From Microbacterium lacus (GTDB lineage Bacteria; Actinomycetota; Actinomycetes; Actinomycetales; Microbacteriaceae): 64,000 nt of DNA. A program made the translations under genes and the position numbers. Below are positions 35,468 through 44,987 of this stretch, in pieces (position 1 is the first letter of the stretch; every line of letters begins with the position of its first letter). The notes below the pieces were generated by a model. It made no database searches. It saw nothing but the letters and a program-made list of their open reading frames with translations, and was not told the DNA's origin. The stretch is taken from the NCBI RefSeq assembly GCF_039531105.1, contig NZ_BAAAPK010000001.1, positions 744,001 through 808,000 on the forward strand, given 5' to 3'.

Positions 35468-35494
35468 ACTCTCGCAGGGCAGGGACGTGCCCTG
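35468..35494 (+). promoter_or_regulatory. Promoter and hairpin before membrane protein gene
   Basis: TACTCT (35468-35473) as -10, directly followed by an inverted repeat CGCAGGGCA-GGGACG-TGCCCTGCG (35473-35496). The repeat covers the predicted start site, so it is an operator or the first stem of the leader. GAGGAG then serves the ATG at 35512. Confidence 0.4.
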
Positions 35495-35511
35495 CGTGAG
35501 GAGTGCATCCG

Positions 35512-36528
35512 ATGAGTGACTCGAAGTCGTCCTACGGCGACCCGGTCGAAGAGCCGCGTCCGGTCGATGATGTCGTCAGCAGCGCCAACGACACGATCGC
35601 AGACGCCGAGGCCGCGCGTCGCGATGCCGTCGTGACGGATGAGCCCTCGCCGTACGCAGCGCCCGCGGATGCCGCATCCGATGCCCGCTCCGACGTCGAC
35701 ACGGCTCGTACCCCGCGCGCCGTCCACGAGCCCCTCGTCGACGAGGACCCGTCCTTCGACAGTGCGATGTACGAAGCGCACGCCGACGACGCCACGACCG
35801 CCTCCGCGACCACCCCGGCCGCGACGAGCGCCTCGACCGTGACGGCGAGCGAGCCGGTCGCCGAGACCGCCTACGTGCCTCCCGCCGCGGATTCCGCCTA
35901 CGTCGCCCCGGCCGCCGGCGCGGCGGCAGCGGGCGCTGCGGCCACGACCGCGTACGCGCCCCAGCCGATCTTCGTCCAGGCGCCCGAGTCGCCGCGCCCC
36001 CGCGGCAACCGCGGCGCGGCCGGCGCGATCGGCCTGCTGGCCGCGCTCTCGTTCGGTGTGCTCTACCTCGCGGTGTGGCTCGGCATCGGCCTGTTGAACG
36101 GCGAGGTCACGGTCGACACGATCGGCTCCGCGGCCCTCGCCGCCCTCGGCACGTTCACGCTCTGGGTGCCGGTCGTCGTCTTCTTCTTCGCCTTCTGGCT
36201 GCTCGGGGCCATCATCAACCGCGGCCGCTGGGGCGCGTGGGTGATCTTCGGTCTGCTCGTCGGTGTCGCCGCGTACGCGGGCCACATCCTCGGCGCGCTG
36301 TTCCAGGCGCCGTTCTGGATGCTCACCGCACGCGAGGGCGCCGCCGTCGTCGAGGAGCAGCTGCTCGCGCCGCTCGCGATCGCCGCGTTCATCATCGGCC
36401 GTGAGCTGACGATCTGGTTCGGATCGTGGGTCGCCAAGCGCGGCGCGAAGGTCACCGAGCTCAACATCGAGGCGCAGCGCGAGTACGAGCGCACGCTCGA
36501 GGCCGGGCCCCAGCTCACCCGCGTGTGA
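35512..36528 (+). CDS. Membrane protein with long acidic disordered N-terminus
   Basis: A 338-residue protein of unknown function. Residues 1-165 are Ala/Asp/Glu/Thr-rich and repetitive (several AYVPPAADSAY-like steps), predicted disordered. Residues about 170-310 contain four to five membrane spans (IGLLAALSFGVLYLAVWLG, WVPVVVFFFAFWLLGAIIN, WVIFGLLVGVAAYAGHILG, PLAIAAFIIG). The ATG at 35512 follows GAGGAG. The next membrane protein gene starts one base after its stop, so they are co-transcribed. Confidence 0.75.
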   Translation: MSDSKSSYGDPVEEPRPVDDVVSSANDTIADAEAARRDAVVTDEPSPYAAPADAASDARSDVDTARTPRAVHEPLVDEDPSFDSAMYEAHADDATTASATTPAATSASTVTASEPVAETAYVPPAADSAYVAPAAGAAAAGAAATTAYAPQPIFVQAPESPRPRGNRGAAGAIGLLAALSFGVLYLAVWLGIGLLNGEVTVDTIGSAALAALGTFTLWVPVVVFFFAFWLLGAIINRGRWGAWVIFGLLVGVAAYAGHILGALFQAPFWMLTAREGAAVVEEQLLAPLAIAAFIIGRELTIWFGSWVAKRGAKVTELNIEAQREYERTLEAGPQLTRV

Positions 36529-36529
36529 G

Positions 36530-37015
36530 ATGACCGGTCCCGCGGGCGCGTCCGGCGGGCCGGTGCGCCCGGCTGTGGCGTGGGGGCTGGCGACGGTCAC
36601 CTTCGTCGCCCTGCTCATCTTCGGGCTGGGGATGACGAGCCTCGTGCTGAACGCCGACATCGTCGCGACGCCGGGGCTCGGTCAGCTGCCCGGGGTCTTC
36701 GCCACGACGGCGGCGACCGCCGCGTTCGGGCTGTCGCTGTGGCTCACGCTGCGCGCCGCCCCGCCGAGCTACCTCGGAGCGCTGTGGGCGGCGATCGCCT
36801 GCGTCGTGGCCTATGTGATCGCGATCTGGCTCGGCGTTCTGGTCGCGAGTTCCGAGCTCGCCACTGCGACCGAAGTCGCGGGGCGCATCGCGACGAGCTG
36901 GTTCGGCCTGGTCGTCGCCCTCACCGGCGCCGTGGCGGCGGCTGGCGGCATCGCGCTGGCCCGCACCCGCTCGCAGCGTCCGCGGTGGCCGTGGGAGGAC
37001 GAGTTCGACGAGTGA
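36530..37015 (+). CDS. Four-span small membrane protein
   Basis: A 161-residue protein with four hydrophobic segments (about 15-40, 52-75, 82-105, 120-142) and a charged C-terminal tail ending WPWEDEFDE. It resembles small Microbacteriaceae-restricted membrane proteins (possibly DUF6121), but I am not sure of the family. Translationally linked to the gene before it. Confidence 0.7.
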   Translation: MTGPAGASGGPVRPAVAWGLATVTFVALLIFGLGMTSLVLNADIVATPGLGQLPGVFATTAATAAFGLSLWLTLRAAPPSYLGALWAAIACVVAYVIAIWLGVLVASSELATATEVAGRIATSWFGLVVALTGAVAAAGGIALARTRSQRPRWPWEDEFDE

Positions 37016-37074
37016 GCCGGACTCTTCACGGCGTGCTGTGCGCGGAAAGCCGCCGATCGCGCGGCGTGTCGGAC

Positions 37075-37080
37075 TAGCGT
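37075..37080 (+). promoter_or_regulatory. -10 box of unknown gene (leaderless)
   Basis: TAGCGT with a 7-nt gap to the GTG at 37088. It argues for that start rather than the in-frame GTG at 37079. Confidence 0.5.
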
Positions 37081-37087
37081 GTATCCC

Positions 37088-37744
37088 GTGGAGCGGTCGC
37101 TCGAAACCCAGGTCAGTCAGGCCGTCGATGCCTGGCTGCGGTGGCTTCCGCGCTGGGAGCCGGCGACGCACCGCGGACGGGTGGCGCCGTGCCGCCGGTG
37201 CTTCGGCTCGCCCGTGCTCTCCGCGGCGGGTCTCGGCTCCGACGTCCCGCACGGCGTGCAGCACGGCCTGTCCACGCGCATCAAGACGATCGTCGATCAC
37301 GCGGTGGCCGAGTACACCGCGCTGAACCTCCCGATGCTGCAGACCGAGCTCGACCACCAGGCGGCCCGCAACCGGGCGCGCACCTACCGCCCCGCCGAGG
37401 GCCTCGAGCCGGAGTTCGAGGGGCTGCCGCTGGACCCCGAGCCGCAGCCGGGCGCGCCCTTCCTGTTCACGATCTCGGGGCTCGCCGAACAGGCGGATGC
37501 CGGCATCCCGGCCCTGCCCCCGCTGAGCGACGAGGCCAAGGCGGCGCTCCGGCAGGAGGTGGGACTCGCCGACGACTACGCGAACATGATCGGCCGCGAA
37601 GTGTGCACGATCCTGCTGCACCATCGCCTGCGCATCCAGGCGGCGATCGCGCAGTACGTCGAGCCGCAGATCGAGGCGATGCTGGAGGAGCTGACCCGCT
37701 CGCTGGACGCGCCGTTCGACCCGAACGAGCCGCCCCTCCTGTGA
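37088..37744 (+). CDS. Conserved-looking cytoplasmic protein, function unknown
   Basis: A 218-residue soluble protein that I do not recognise. A single CRRC pair occurs near residue 33, and a helical C-terminal half (REVCTILLHHRLRIQAAIAQ, then EPQIEAMLEELTRSL) looks like a coiled segment. It has no signal or membrane span. It lies just upstream of, and codirectional with, the kinase-led surface operon, but the kinase seems to have its own promoter at 37790. Confidence 0.7.
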   Translation: MERSLETQVSQAVDAWLRWLPRWEPATHRGRVAPCRRCFGSPVLSAAGLGSDVPHGVQHGLSTRIKTIVDHAVAEYTALNLPMLQTELDHQAARNRARTYRPAEGLEPEFEGLPLDPEPQPGAPFLFTISGLAEQADAGIPALPPLSDEAKAALRQEVGLADDYANMIGREVCTILLHHRLRIQAAIAQYVEPQIEAMLEELTRSLDAPFDPNEPPLL

Positions 37745-37789
37745 TCTCCGCCTCCATACTCGTCCGTCGGGACGCGAGGTCGGTTTTGT

Positions 37790-37795
37790 TAGCAT
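37790..37795 (+). promoter_or_regulatory. Candidate -10 for kinase/surface operon
   Basis: TAGCAT in TTTTGTTAGCATGAG, the only AT-rich spot in the 133-bp gap. It would give a leader of about 75 nt before the GTG at 37878. The -35 is weak. Confidence 0.35.
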
Positions 37796-37877
37796 GAGCG
37801 GGTTTGCAGTTGGACTGAGAACCGCGCGTGGACGCGCGGCCCGCCGGATCTGAGCGGGAGACCCCGGGGAGGCTTCG

Positions 37878-39011
37878 GTGGCCACACGCCTGCCTTCCGC
37901 GCCCCCGATCCTGCCGGGGCTCGCCTACATCCGCCCGCTCGGCTCCGGAGGCTTCGCCGACGTCTTCCTCTACGAACAGGACATGCCGCGTCGCGACGTC
38001 GCGGTGAAGGTCCTGCCGAGCGACGTGCGCGACCCCGATCTGCGCCGCATGTTCAACGCGGAGGCCGATGTCCTGGCCCACCTGTCCGCGCACCCCTCGA
38101 TCGTCACGGTGTACCAGGCGGGGATCTCCGCCGACGGGCGGCCGTACATCGTGATGGAGTTCTGCCCCGGCTCCCTCGCGCAGCGCTACCGGCTCGAGCG
38201 CATCCCCGTTCCCGAAGTCCTCGCGATCGGCGTGAAGATGGCGAGCGCCCTCGAGGCCGCGCACCGGGCGGGCCTCGTGCACCGCGACGTGAAGCCCAGC
38301 AACATCCTCGTGACGACTTTCGGCGCGCCGGTGCTCGCCGACTTCGGCATCTCCTCGTCGCTCGCCCGTGCGACCGCCGACGAGGTCCTGGCGATGTCGA
38401 TCCCGTGGAGCGCGCCGGAGGTCATCGCGGAGGACACCGCGGGAACCGTGGCGAGCGAGGTGTGGAGCCTCGGCGCGACGGTGTACTCGCTCCTGGCAGG
38501 ACACAGCCCGTTCGAGCGCCGCGACCGCGCACAGAACACGAAGGAGCAGCTGCGTCGGCGGATCGCGAAGGCCTCGTACACCGAGATCGCCCGCGCCGAT
38601 GTGCCGGCATCCCTGCAGCGCGTCCTCGCCCGCGCGATGAGTCGCGATCCGCGGCAGCGTCACGCGTCGGCGCTGCAGTTCGCCGAGGCGCTGCGCGACG
38701 TGCAGGCCGAGCTCGGCATCTCACCGTCCGCACTCGAGGTCGCCTCGTCCGAGTGGGCCGCTCCGGCGTCGCCGGTCGATTTCGGCGACACCGAGCTGCG
38801 CGGACCCGCCCGCAGTCGCATCGAGCGCACCGAGCGGCGCAAGCACGCACCGGGCGCCGGTGTCGCCGGGCTCGCGCGCGACGAGGACACGGATCTGACG
38901 GGAGCGGCCGGGTCCCGACCGGTCCTGCCGTGGGTGTTCGGCGCCGCGATCGGCGCGGTGGTCGTCGCGGGCGGCATCCTCACCGCGCTCTTCGCGACGG
39001 GGGTGCTCTGA
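37878..39011 (+). CDS. Membrane Ser/Thr protein kinase (PknB-like)
   Basis: A 377-residue kinase. Glycine loop GSGGFADVF (22-30), ATP Lys44 (VAVKVLP), catalytic loop HRDVKPSN (135-142) and DFG (155-157) are all intact. The kinase domain ends near residue 275. A linker with basic clusters follows, then one membrane span at the very C-terminus (about 349-377), leaving no external sensor domain. It is the first gene of a seven-gene operon with an FHA protein, so phosphothreonine signalling within the complex is likely. The Ig-protein GTG follows its stop immediately. Confidence 0.93.
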   Translation: MATRLPSAPPILPGLAYIRPLGSGGFADVFLYEQDMPRRDVAVKVLPSDVRDPDLRRMFNAEADVLAHLSAHPSIVTVYQAGISADGRPYIVMEFCPGSLAQRYRLERIPVPEVLAIGVKMASALEAAHRAGLVHRDVKPSNILVTTFGAPVLADFGISSSLARATADEVLAMSIPWSAPEVIAEDTAGTVASEVWSLGATVYSLLAGHSPFERRDRAQNTKEQLRRRIAKASYTEIARADVPASLQRVLARAMSRDPRQRHASALQFAEALRDVQAELGISPSALEVASSEWAAPASPVDFGDTELRGPARSRIERTERRKHAPGAGVAGLARDEDTDLTGAAGSRPVLPWVFGAAIGAVVVAGGILTALFATGVL

Positions 39012-42000
39012 GTGCGTCGGCGCACGATCGCGGGGCTCGCGGCGGCGACCGCGGCGATCGCCCTCGTGGTGGGTGTCAGTGCGGTGTGGCCGGGGCTCGA
39101 CGCGCAGGAGGCCGACCGCACCGATACCGCGCTGTGGGCACTGCAGACGGCGGACGGCCGTCGCTACGCCCGGGTGAACACCGCGATCGGCGAACTCGAC
39201 ACCGTCCGCGAGATCAGCAACCCGAGCCAGGTCGTGCAGGCGCCGGGGGCCGCGTACGTCTTCTCCGACAGCTACTCGCGCATCACCCGCATCGACGCGG
39301 CCCTGCCGATCGACCTCGACGAGCAGACCCTGCGCTCTTCACCCGCCACGCCCGCCGGCACGACGGATGTCGTCGCCGCGGAGGACTTCGTCGCTTATCG
39401 CACCGACGCGGGGGCGGTGTTCGCAGGTCGCCTCTCGACGGGGGAGTCCACGCAACTGGATCCCTTCCCCCGTGAGGACGAGGATGCGCCGCAGTACACC
39501 GCGGACGCGATCGCCCTCGACGAGCGCGGGATGCTGTTCGCCTACTCCTCCGCGGACGGCTCGGTCCTGCGCTACGACGTGCCCGCCGCCGCGGTGCGGA
39601 GTCGCGATGAGGTCGCGGCCGAGGACTTCACGGCGCCGGCGCTGTCCGCCGCGGGCGACGCATGGGTGCTCGTGGACACCACGGACGGAGATCTGCTCGT
39701 GCGGGGGGCGGATGCCGTCACCTCGGCGCCGACGACGGGCGCGATCGTGCTCAGCCAGCCCGATCCGGACGGCACCGCCGTCCACCTCGCCGACGAGACC
39801 GCGCTCGTGCGCGTGCCCGTGGACGGGTCCGAGGTCACCGTCGAGGCCGGGGGCGGCGCCGGGGTCCTGGGGACTCCCGCGCGCCCCGTCGTGCACGACG
39901 GCGAGGTGTTCGCCGCGTGGCTGCCGCCGAGCACCGAGGGCCGCGGCGGATCCGGAATCCTGTGGAGCTCGCGCACGGGGCAGGTGCCGCTGGATTACGC
40001 CGCGGGATCGCTCGGCGACCAGCGCCGTCCGGTGTTCGTCGCGAGCGACGACGCGATCATCCTGAACGAGACGCGGTCGGGCTGGGTGTGGACCGTGCCG
40101 GACGGCGCCCTCGTGCCTTCGAGCCAGAACTGGTCGCTCGATGACCGCACCGATCCGGATGCCGCCCCGAGCCAGGAGCAGCTGAGCGTCGTGCTCGACC
40201 CCGAGCCGCCCGTGGCCGTGCCCGACGCGTTCGGCGTGCGCGCGGCGAGCCTGGTGACCCTGCCCGTGCTCATGAACGACCACGATCCGAACGAGGACGT
40301 GCTGAGCATCGATCCCGCCTCGGTCACGGGCCTGGATCCCGGATTCGGGACGCTGTCCCTCACGGACGACGCGCAGCGGCTCACGGTCGCGGTCGCGCCC
40401 GGAGCGTCGGGCAGCGCGACCTTCTCGTACGCGGTGACGGACGGCACGAGCGAAGGCGGCCTGCTGTCGCCCCCGACGACCGTCACGCTGACCGTGTCAG
40501 CGACGGATGCCGCGCCCCAGTGGTGCGGCGTCGAGGGCTGCCTCGTGCCGTGGCCGACGCCGGAGGTCGCCCGCGGCGGGACGATCTCCGTCCCGGTGCT
40601 GCCCGGCTGGGTCGACCCGGACGGCGATCCGCTGCTCCTGCTGTCGGTGTCCAACCAGTCGGGTGTCGGCACGGTCGCCGCGACTCCGACCGGCGACGTC
40701 GTCTACCAGCACAGCGACGCCGGCGCCGGCTCAGGGGAGGAGCTCATCGAGCTGGAGGTGACGGTCGCGGACACCACGGGTCAGGTCTCGACCAAGGCGC
40801 TGCTCGTGCGGGTGTCGCCGCAACCCGCGCTCGCGGTGCAGTCCTTCGCCGTGATCGACACGATCGACGCCGGGCTCACGGTCGACGTCACCCCGCACGT
40901 CACCGGCACGGCCGGGGCGGTCTCGCTCGAGTCGGTGCGTGTGCTCGACGACGCGGCCGCGAGTGCGACCGTGATCGGAGGGTCGGCATCCTTCGACTTC
41001 ACCGCCCGCACCCCGGGGACGTTCCGCGTCGATTTCACCGTGACGGACGGAACGTCGCCCGCGACGGGAACGGCGCGCATCACGATCCTCCCGTCCGACG
41101 CGCCGCCCGAGTTGGCGACCTCGCCGGTCGTCGCGTTCGTGCACCCGCAGGAGGACGCCACGCTCGACGTGTTCGCCGCGGTCGCCAACCCGACGCGGCG
41201 CGTGCTGCTGCTGAGCGACGTCGAGGGCCACGCGGATGCCGGAGCATCGCTCTCCGTCGACGCGGTGGGGCAGAACCACCTCAGGGTGTCCGGAACGACC
41301 GCCTCCGGCGCCGCCGGGCGGCTCGGCACCGTGAGCTACACCGTCAGCGACGGCACGGACGATCAGGGCGCGAGCGTGCGCGGCGAGGCGACCGTGTACC
41401 TGCTGCCGCCGGCCCCCGAGCTCGCCCCGATCGCGGTGGATGACACCGTGGTGGTCCGGGCGGGGTCGCAGGTGGACATCCCGGTGCTGGAGAACGACAT
41501 CGCCCCTGCGGGCGGTCAGCCGATCCTGAACCCCGCGGCGGTGACCTCCTCCACCCCCGATGCGCTCGCGTTCGCGGGCGGTGACGTGGTGCGCTACCTC
41601 GCGCCCACCGAGCCGGGCTCCTACACGGTCGAGTACTCGGTGTACACGACGGGGGCGCCCGCCCTCGCGGACACCGCGACGATCCGCGTGCAGGTTCTGC
41701 CCGCGGAGTCGAACCGCGCGCCGGTGCCCGAGCGGCTGGAGGGCCGCGTCCTCAGCGGCCAGTCCACCGTGGTCGCGTTCGATGGATTCGGGATGGATCC
41801 CGACGGCGATGTGGTGAGCCTGGATCGCATCGTCGCTCAGCCCGAGATCGGGGCGGCGACGATCTCGGCCGACGGCGCGTCGATCGTGTACACGAGCGTC
41901 GCGGGCCATCGCGGACAGGTGAGCTTCCGGTACCGGGTCGTGGACGCCGCGGGGGCCGCGGGGGAGGGCGTGGTGCGCATCGGCGTGCTGGACGCGCAGT

Positions 42001-44963
42001 CCAACCCGAGCCCGGTCACATACACCGACTACGTGCAGGTGCAGGCCGGCGCGTCCCGTTCCATCCGGGTGAGTCCGCTCGCGAACGACGTGGATCCGAC
42101 GCGCGGCACCCTGAGCGTCACGGGCGTCCGCCCGGACGTGCCGGTCTCGCTCGCCGACGGCTCCGAGAACCCCGAGTACGCCCGCCTCGCCGGCCTCGTG
42201 ACCTCCACGGGCGAGCGGACGGTCCTCATCCAGGCGGGCACCGAGCCCGGGACGATGTCGTTCCTGTACGACGTGGAATCCAGTTCGGGCAACACCGGCC
42301 GGGGCCTGATCGTCGTCCGCGTCGTCCGGGAGGCGGTGCCGGACTACCCCCTGATCGAGGACACCGTCCTCACGGCCGAGACGCGCGAGGACTTCCAGGC
42401 CGGTGTGGACGTGCTGAGCGGGCGTGCGACGTGGTCCGGGGGAGATGTCGACGACCTCGAGGTGAGCCTGTGGGGGGAGCCGTCGGGAGTGAGCGTGCGC
42501 GGACGCGAACTGCGCGGCCCGCTGCCCGAGAGCACCCGGCTCATCCCGTTCGCCGTGACCGGCGAGGGCCCCGACAGCCCGGTCACGACGTACGCGTTCC
42601 TGCGGGTGCCCGGCTCGGACGACCTCTCGCTCGCGCTCCGCGCGAGCGCCGCGCCGCCGCAGGTCACCGAACTGCAATCCGTCGCGTTCGACATGGCCGC
42701 GATCGTCGCGGCACCCCGGGGCAGCACGCTGGAGGTCGGGCCCGACGTCCGTGCGTCCGGCGCCCGCCCGCAGGCGACGTGCGCGGTCGAGTCCGGGACG
42801 ATCATCCGCTACGACTCCGGGTCCGGCGCGCCGTGGACGGATGCGTGCCAGGTGCCGGTGCGGATCTCGGGGCAGGACGAATGGACGTACCTGTCCGTGC
42901 CGATCATCATCAACGCACTCGACCCCCAGCCGGTGCTGCGGGCGGGGTCGATGACGGTCGGTCCGGGCGAGACGGCGACGTTCGACCTGCGCAACATGAC
43001 CACCTGGCAGCTGCGGGAGGACTGGAGCGGCATCCGCTACGGGGTGGACTACGCCGGTTCCGCGTTCGAGGTCGCGCTGGAGGGATCCCTCGTGACCGTG
43101 ACCGGCGCGGATCGCGCCGTGCCCGGAGCGGAGGACGCCGCGGTGGTCTCGGTGACCAGTCACGCCGCCGTCGCGCCGGTGCGCCTCATCCTCCGGGTCG
43201 GGGCCGCGCCGTCGACGCTGCCGCGCGGCGGCGCGGTGACGCAGCAGTGCTCGCAAGCGGCGGGGTCCTCGTGCACGATCGCGGTGATCGGCGCCTCCGG
43301 CGAGGTCAACCCGCTGCCGCGCACGCCGCTCACCGTGATCGACGCCCGCACGAGCGGCGCGTGCGTCGGCGTGAGCGTCCAGGTCGCCTCGCCGACGTCC
43401 GTGGTCGCGTCGTGGTCCGAGGACGCGCCGGGCGCCACGTGCTCCGCGACCTTCTCGGTGCAGGACGCGCAGGGACGGCGCACGAACGCCGAACGCGACG
43501 GACGCATCCTGCTCGACCTGCAGGGCTTCCCGAAGACGCCCGCGAGCGTGTCGCAGGCGGCCTTCGGCGACGGGTCGGTCACGCTCCGCGTCGACCCGGG
43601 CCAGGCGCGGCAGGCCTACCCGGGGCTCAGCGGCTTCGTGATCCGCTCGAACGGCCAGGAGGTCGCGCAGTGTGCGCCCGACGGCACATGTCCGCCGATC
43701 GCCGCGCCCAACGGCGAGCGCCGCACGTACGAGGCGCTCGCCCGCAACGCGGTCGGTCTCTCCCGTGGCAGCGTGCAGACCGTCGCGTGGGCCTACCAGG
43801 CGCCCGGTGCGCCGAGCGGGGTCCAGGTCGCCCCCGTCCTCACGTCGGGCGCGGGCGGTGTGGTGTCGCTGCGGATCGCCGGGATCGATCCCGAGCGCAC
43901 CGGAACGCTGCAGATCACGAGTCCCGCGGGGGAGACCCAGAACGTATCGGTGCGGCGTGGTCAGACCGAACTCGAGGTGCGGGAGTACCGCGTCGGAGCG
44001 AACACCGCCGGTCCCATCACGATCACGCCGTTCTCGCGCTTCGACCTGCCCCCCGGTCTCGGGGGGAGCCCCTCGGGCGCTGCGGTCACGGTGACCGGCA
44101 ACGGCATCGGCGCGCCGCTGAACCCGACGCTCACCCTCACATCGAGCTCCAACGGCGACGGCACCTCGACGGTGACCGCCCGCGGGGTCGCGAGCCTGAA
44201 CGGCGACGGCTCGGAGCTGCGCTACGGGATCGTCCGCGAGGGCCAGCGGTGCACGCCGACGGCGGGCGGCGACACCGCGACGTTCGCCGGACTCGCCGAC
44301 GGAGACGAATACGCCTTCACGCTGTGCGCCGACTCGTTCTTCGACGGCCGCTCGTACGGCACGGCATCCGTCACGCAGACCGTGCGGGCGCAGCAGACCG
44401 GTCGGGCGCCGCAGGGCTACACGTTCGTCGTCGACGCGTCACCGAACGTCGGCGGGGGCCGAGCCGATTGGATCGTCCGCGCGCAGCCCGAATCGACCGA
44501 GCGGGTTCCCAACCGCAACCGCGTCGAGATATCGGGGATGCCGAGCACGGTGTTCGGGCGCGACCCGGGTATCCAGGTGCGCTACGTCCACGAGATCTGG
44601 GGCACCGCGACCGCATGGGCGACAGCCACGCCGCGCGCGGGCAGTGCGCCGTACCAGGTGCAGGCGAGCTGGAGCGTGCAGCGCTGCGTCGGCGGCTCCG
44701 ATCTCGTGCCGGCGGGCGACTCCTCGACGGCGCCCTCCGGAGCCAAGGCCGCGATCACGTTCGGCAACGCCGGGCTCCGCTTCTACGACGCCGCCGGCGC
44801 GGTCCTGCCCCGGACGCCGGATACGTGGGCGGTGCCGGTCGGCGCGGTCCGCGTGGAGGGCGTCTCCGTATCGGTCGACTGGAGCGCCCAAGGCTGGGGC
44901 CTGAACGGTGCGAGCACCGAGTTCTCGGCATCCTGCGACCCCGGCACGCCCCCGACCCCCTGA
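39012..44963 (+). CDS. Giant exported Ig/cadherin-like and Fn3-like protein
   Basis: A 1983-residue protein with an N-terminal signal anchor (residues 5-28). Residues about 35-395 look like a beta-rich propeller or sheet domain. From about 400 to 1100 there are tandem cadherin/Big_9-type Ig-like domains with calcium-type loops (NDHDPNED near 421, WVDPDGDP near 532, MDPDGDVV near 927, NDVDPTRG near 1022). Further beta domains follow, then Fn3-like repeats from about 1500. There is no sortase signal at the C-terminus (ends PGTPPTP), so it is probably held by the N-terminal anchor. It is a candidate adhesin or envelope scaffold. Its operon encodes kinase, MoxR, DUF58 and TgpA-like partners. Confidence 0.88.
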   Translation: MRRRTIAGLAAATAAIALVVGVSAVWPGLDAQEADRTDTALWALQTADGRRYARVNTAIGELDTVREISNPSQVVQAPGAAYVFSDSYSRITRIDAALPIDLDEQTLRSSPATPAGTTDVVAAEDFVAYRTDAGAVFAGRLSTGESTQLDPFPREDEDAPQYTADAIALDERGMLFAYSSADGSVLRYDVPAAAVRSRDEVAAEDFTAPALSAAGDAWVLVDTTDGDLLVRGADAVTSAPTTGAIVLSQPDPDGTAVHLADETALVRVPVDGSEVTVEAGGGAGVLGTPARPVVHDGEVFAAWLPPSTEGRGGSGILWSSRTGQVPLDYAAGSLGDQRRPVFVASDDAIILNETRSGWVWTVPDGALVPSSQNWSLDDRTDPDAAPSQEQLSVVLDPEPPVAVPDAFGVRAASLVTLPVLMNDHDPNEDVLSIDPASVTGLDPGFGTLSLTDDAQRLTVAVAPGASGSATFSYAVTDGTSEGGLLSPPTTVTLTVSATDAAPQWCGVEGCLVPWPTPEVARGGTISVPVLPGWVDPDGDPLLLLSVSNQSGVGTVAATPTGDVVYQHSDAGAGSGEELIELEVTVADTTGQVSTKALLVRVSPQPALAVQSFAVIDTIDAGLTVDVTPHVTGTAGAVSLESVRVLDDAAASATVIGGSASFDFTARTPGTFRVDFTVTDGTSPATGTARITILPSDAPPELATSPVVAFVHPQEDATLDVFAAVANPTRRVLLLSDVEGHADAGASLSVDAVGQNHLRVSGTTASGAAGRLGTVSYTVSDGTDDQGASVRGEATVYLLPPAPELAPIAVDDTVVVRAGSQVDIPVLENDIAPAGGQPILNPAAVTSSTPDALAFAGGDVVRYLAPTEPGSYTVEYSVYTTGAPALADTATIRVQVLPAESNRAPVPERLEGRVLSGQSTVVAFDGFGMDPDGDVVSLDRIVAQPEIGAATISADGASIVYTSVAGHRGQVSFRYRVVDAAGAAGEGVVRIGVLDAQSNPSPVTYTDYVQVQAGASRSIRVSPLANDVDPTRGTLSVTGVRPDVPVSLADGSENPEYARLAGLVTSTGERTVLIQAGTEPGTMSFLYDVESSSGNTGRGLIVVRVVREAVPDYPLIEDTVLTAETREDFQAGVDVLSGRATWSGGDVDDLEVSLWGEPSGVSVRGRELRGPLPESTRLIPFAVTGEGPDSPVTTYAFLRVPGSDDLSLALRASAAPPQVTELQSVAFDMAAIVAAPRGSTLEVGPDVRASGARPQATCAVESGTIIRYDSGSGAPWTDACQVPVRISGQDEWTYLSVPIIINALDPQPVLRAGSMTVGPGETATFDLRNMTTWQLREDWSGIRYGVDYAGSAFEVALEGSLVTVTGADRAVPGAEDAAVVSVTSHAAVAPVRLILRVGAAPSTLPRGGAVTQQCSQAAGSSCTIAVIGASGEVNPLPRTPLTVIDARTSGACVGVSVQVASPTSVVASWSEDAPGATCSATFSVQDAQGRRTNAERDGRILLDLQGFPKTPASVSQAAFGDGSVTLRVDPGQARQAYPGLSGFVIRSNGQEVAQCAPDGTCPPIAAPNGERRTYEALARNAVGLSRGSVQTVAWAYQAPGAPSGVQVAPVLTSGAGGVVSLRIAGIDPERTGTLQITSPAGETQNVSVRRGQTELEVREYRVGANTAGPITITPFSRFDLPPGLGGSPSGAAVTVTGNGIGAPLNPTLTLTSSSNGDGTSTVTARGVASLNGDGSELRYGIVREGQRCTPTAGGDTATFAGLADGDEYAFTLCADSFFDGRSYGTASVTQTVRAQQTGRAPQGYTFVVDASPNVGGGRADWIVRAQPESTERVPNRNRVEISGMPSTVFGRDPGIQVRYVHEIWGTATAWATATPRAGSAPYQVQASWSVQRCVGGSDLVPAGDSSTAPSGAKAAITFGNAGLRFYDAAGAVLPRTPDTWAVPVGAVRVEGVSVSVDWSAQGWGLNGASTEFSASCDPGTPPTP

Positions 44964-44987
44964 CCCCCCCCCGAGAGCGGAGACCGC

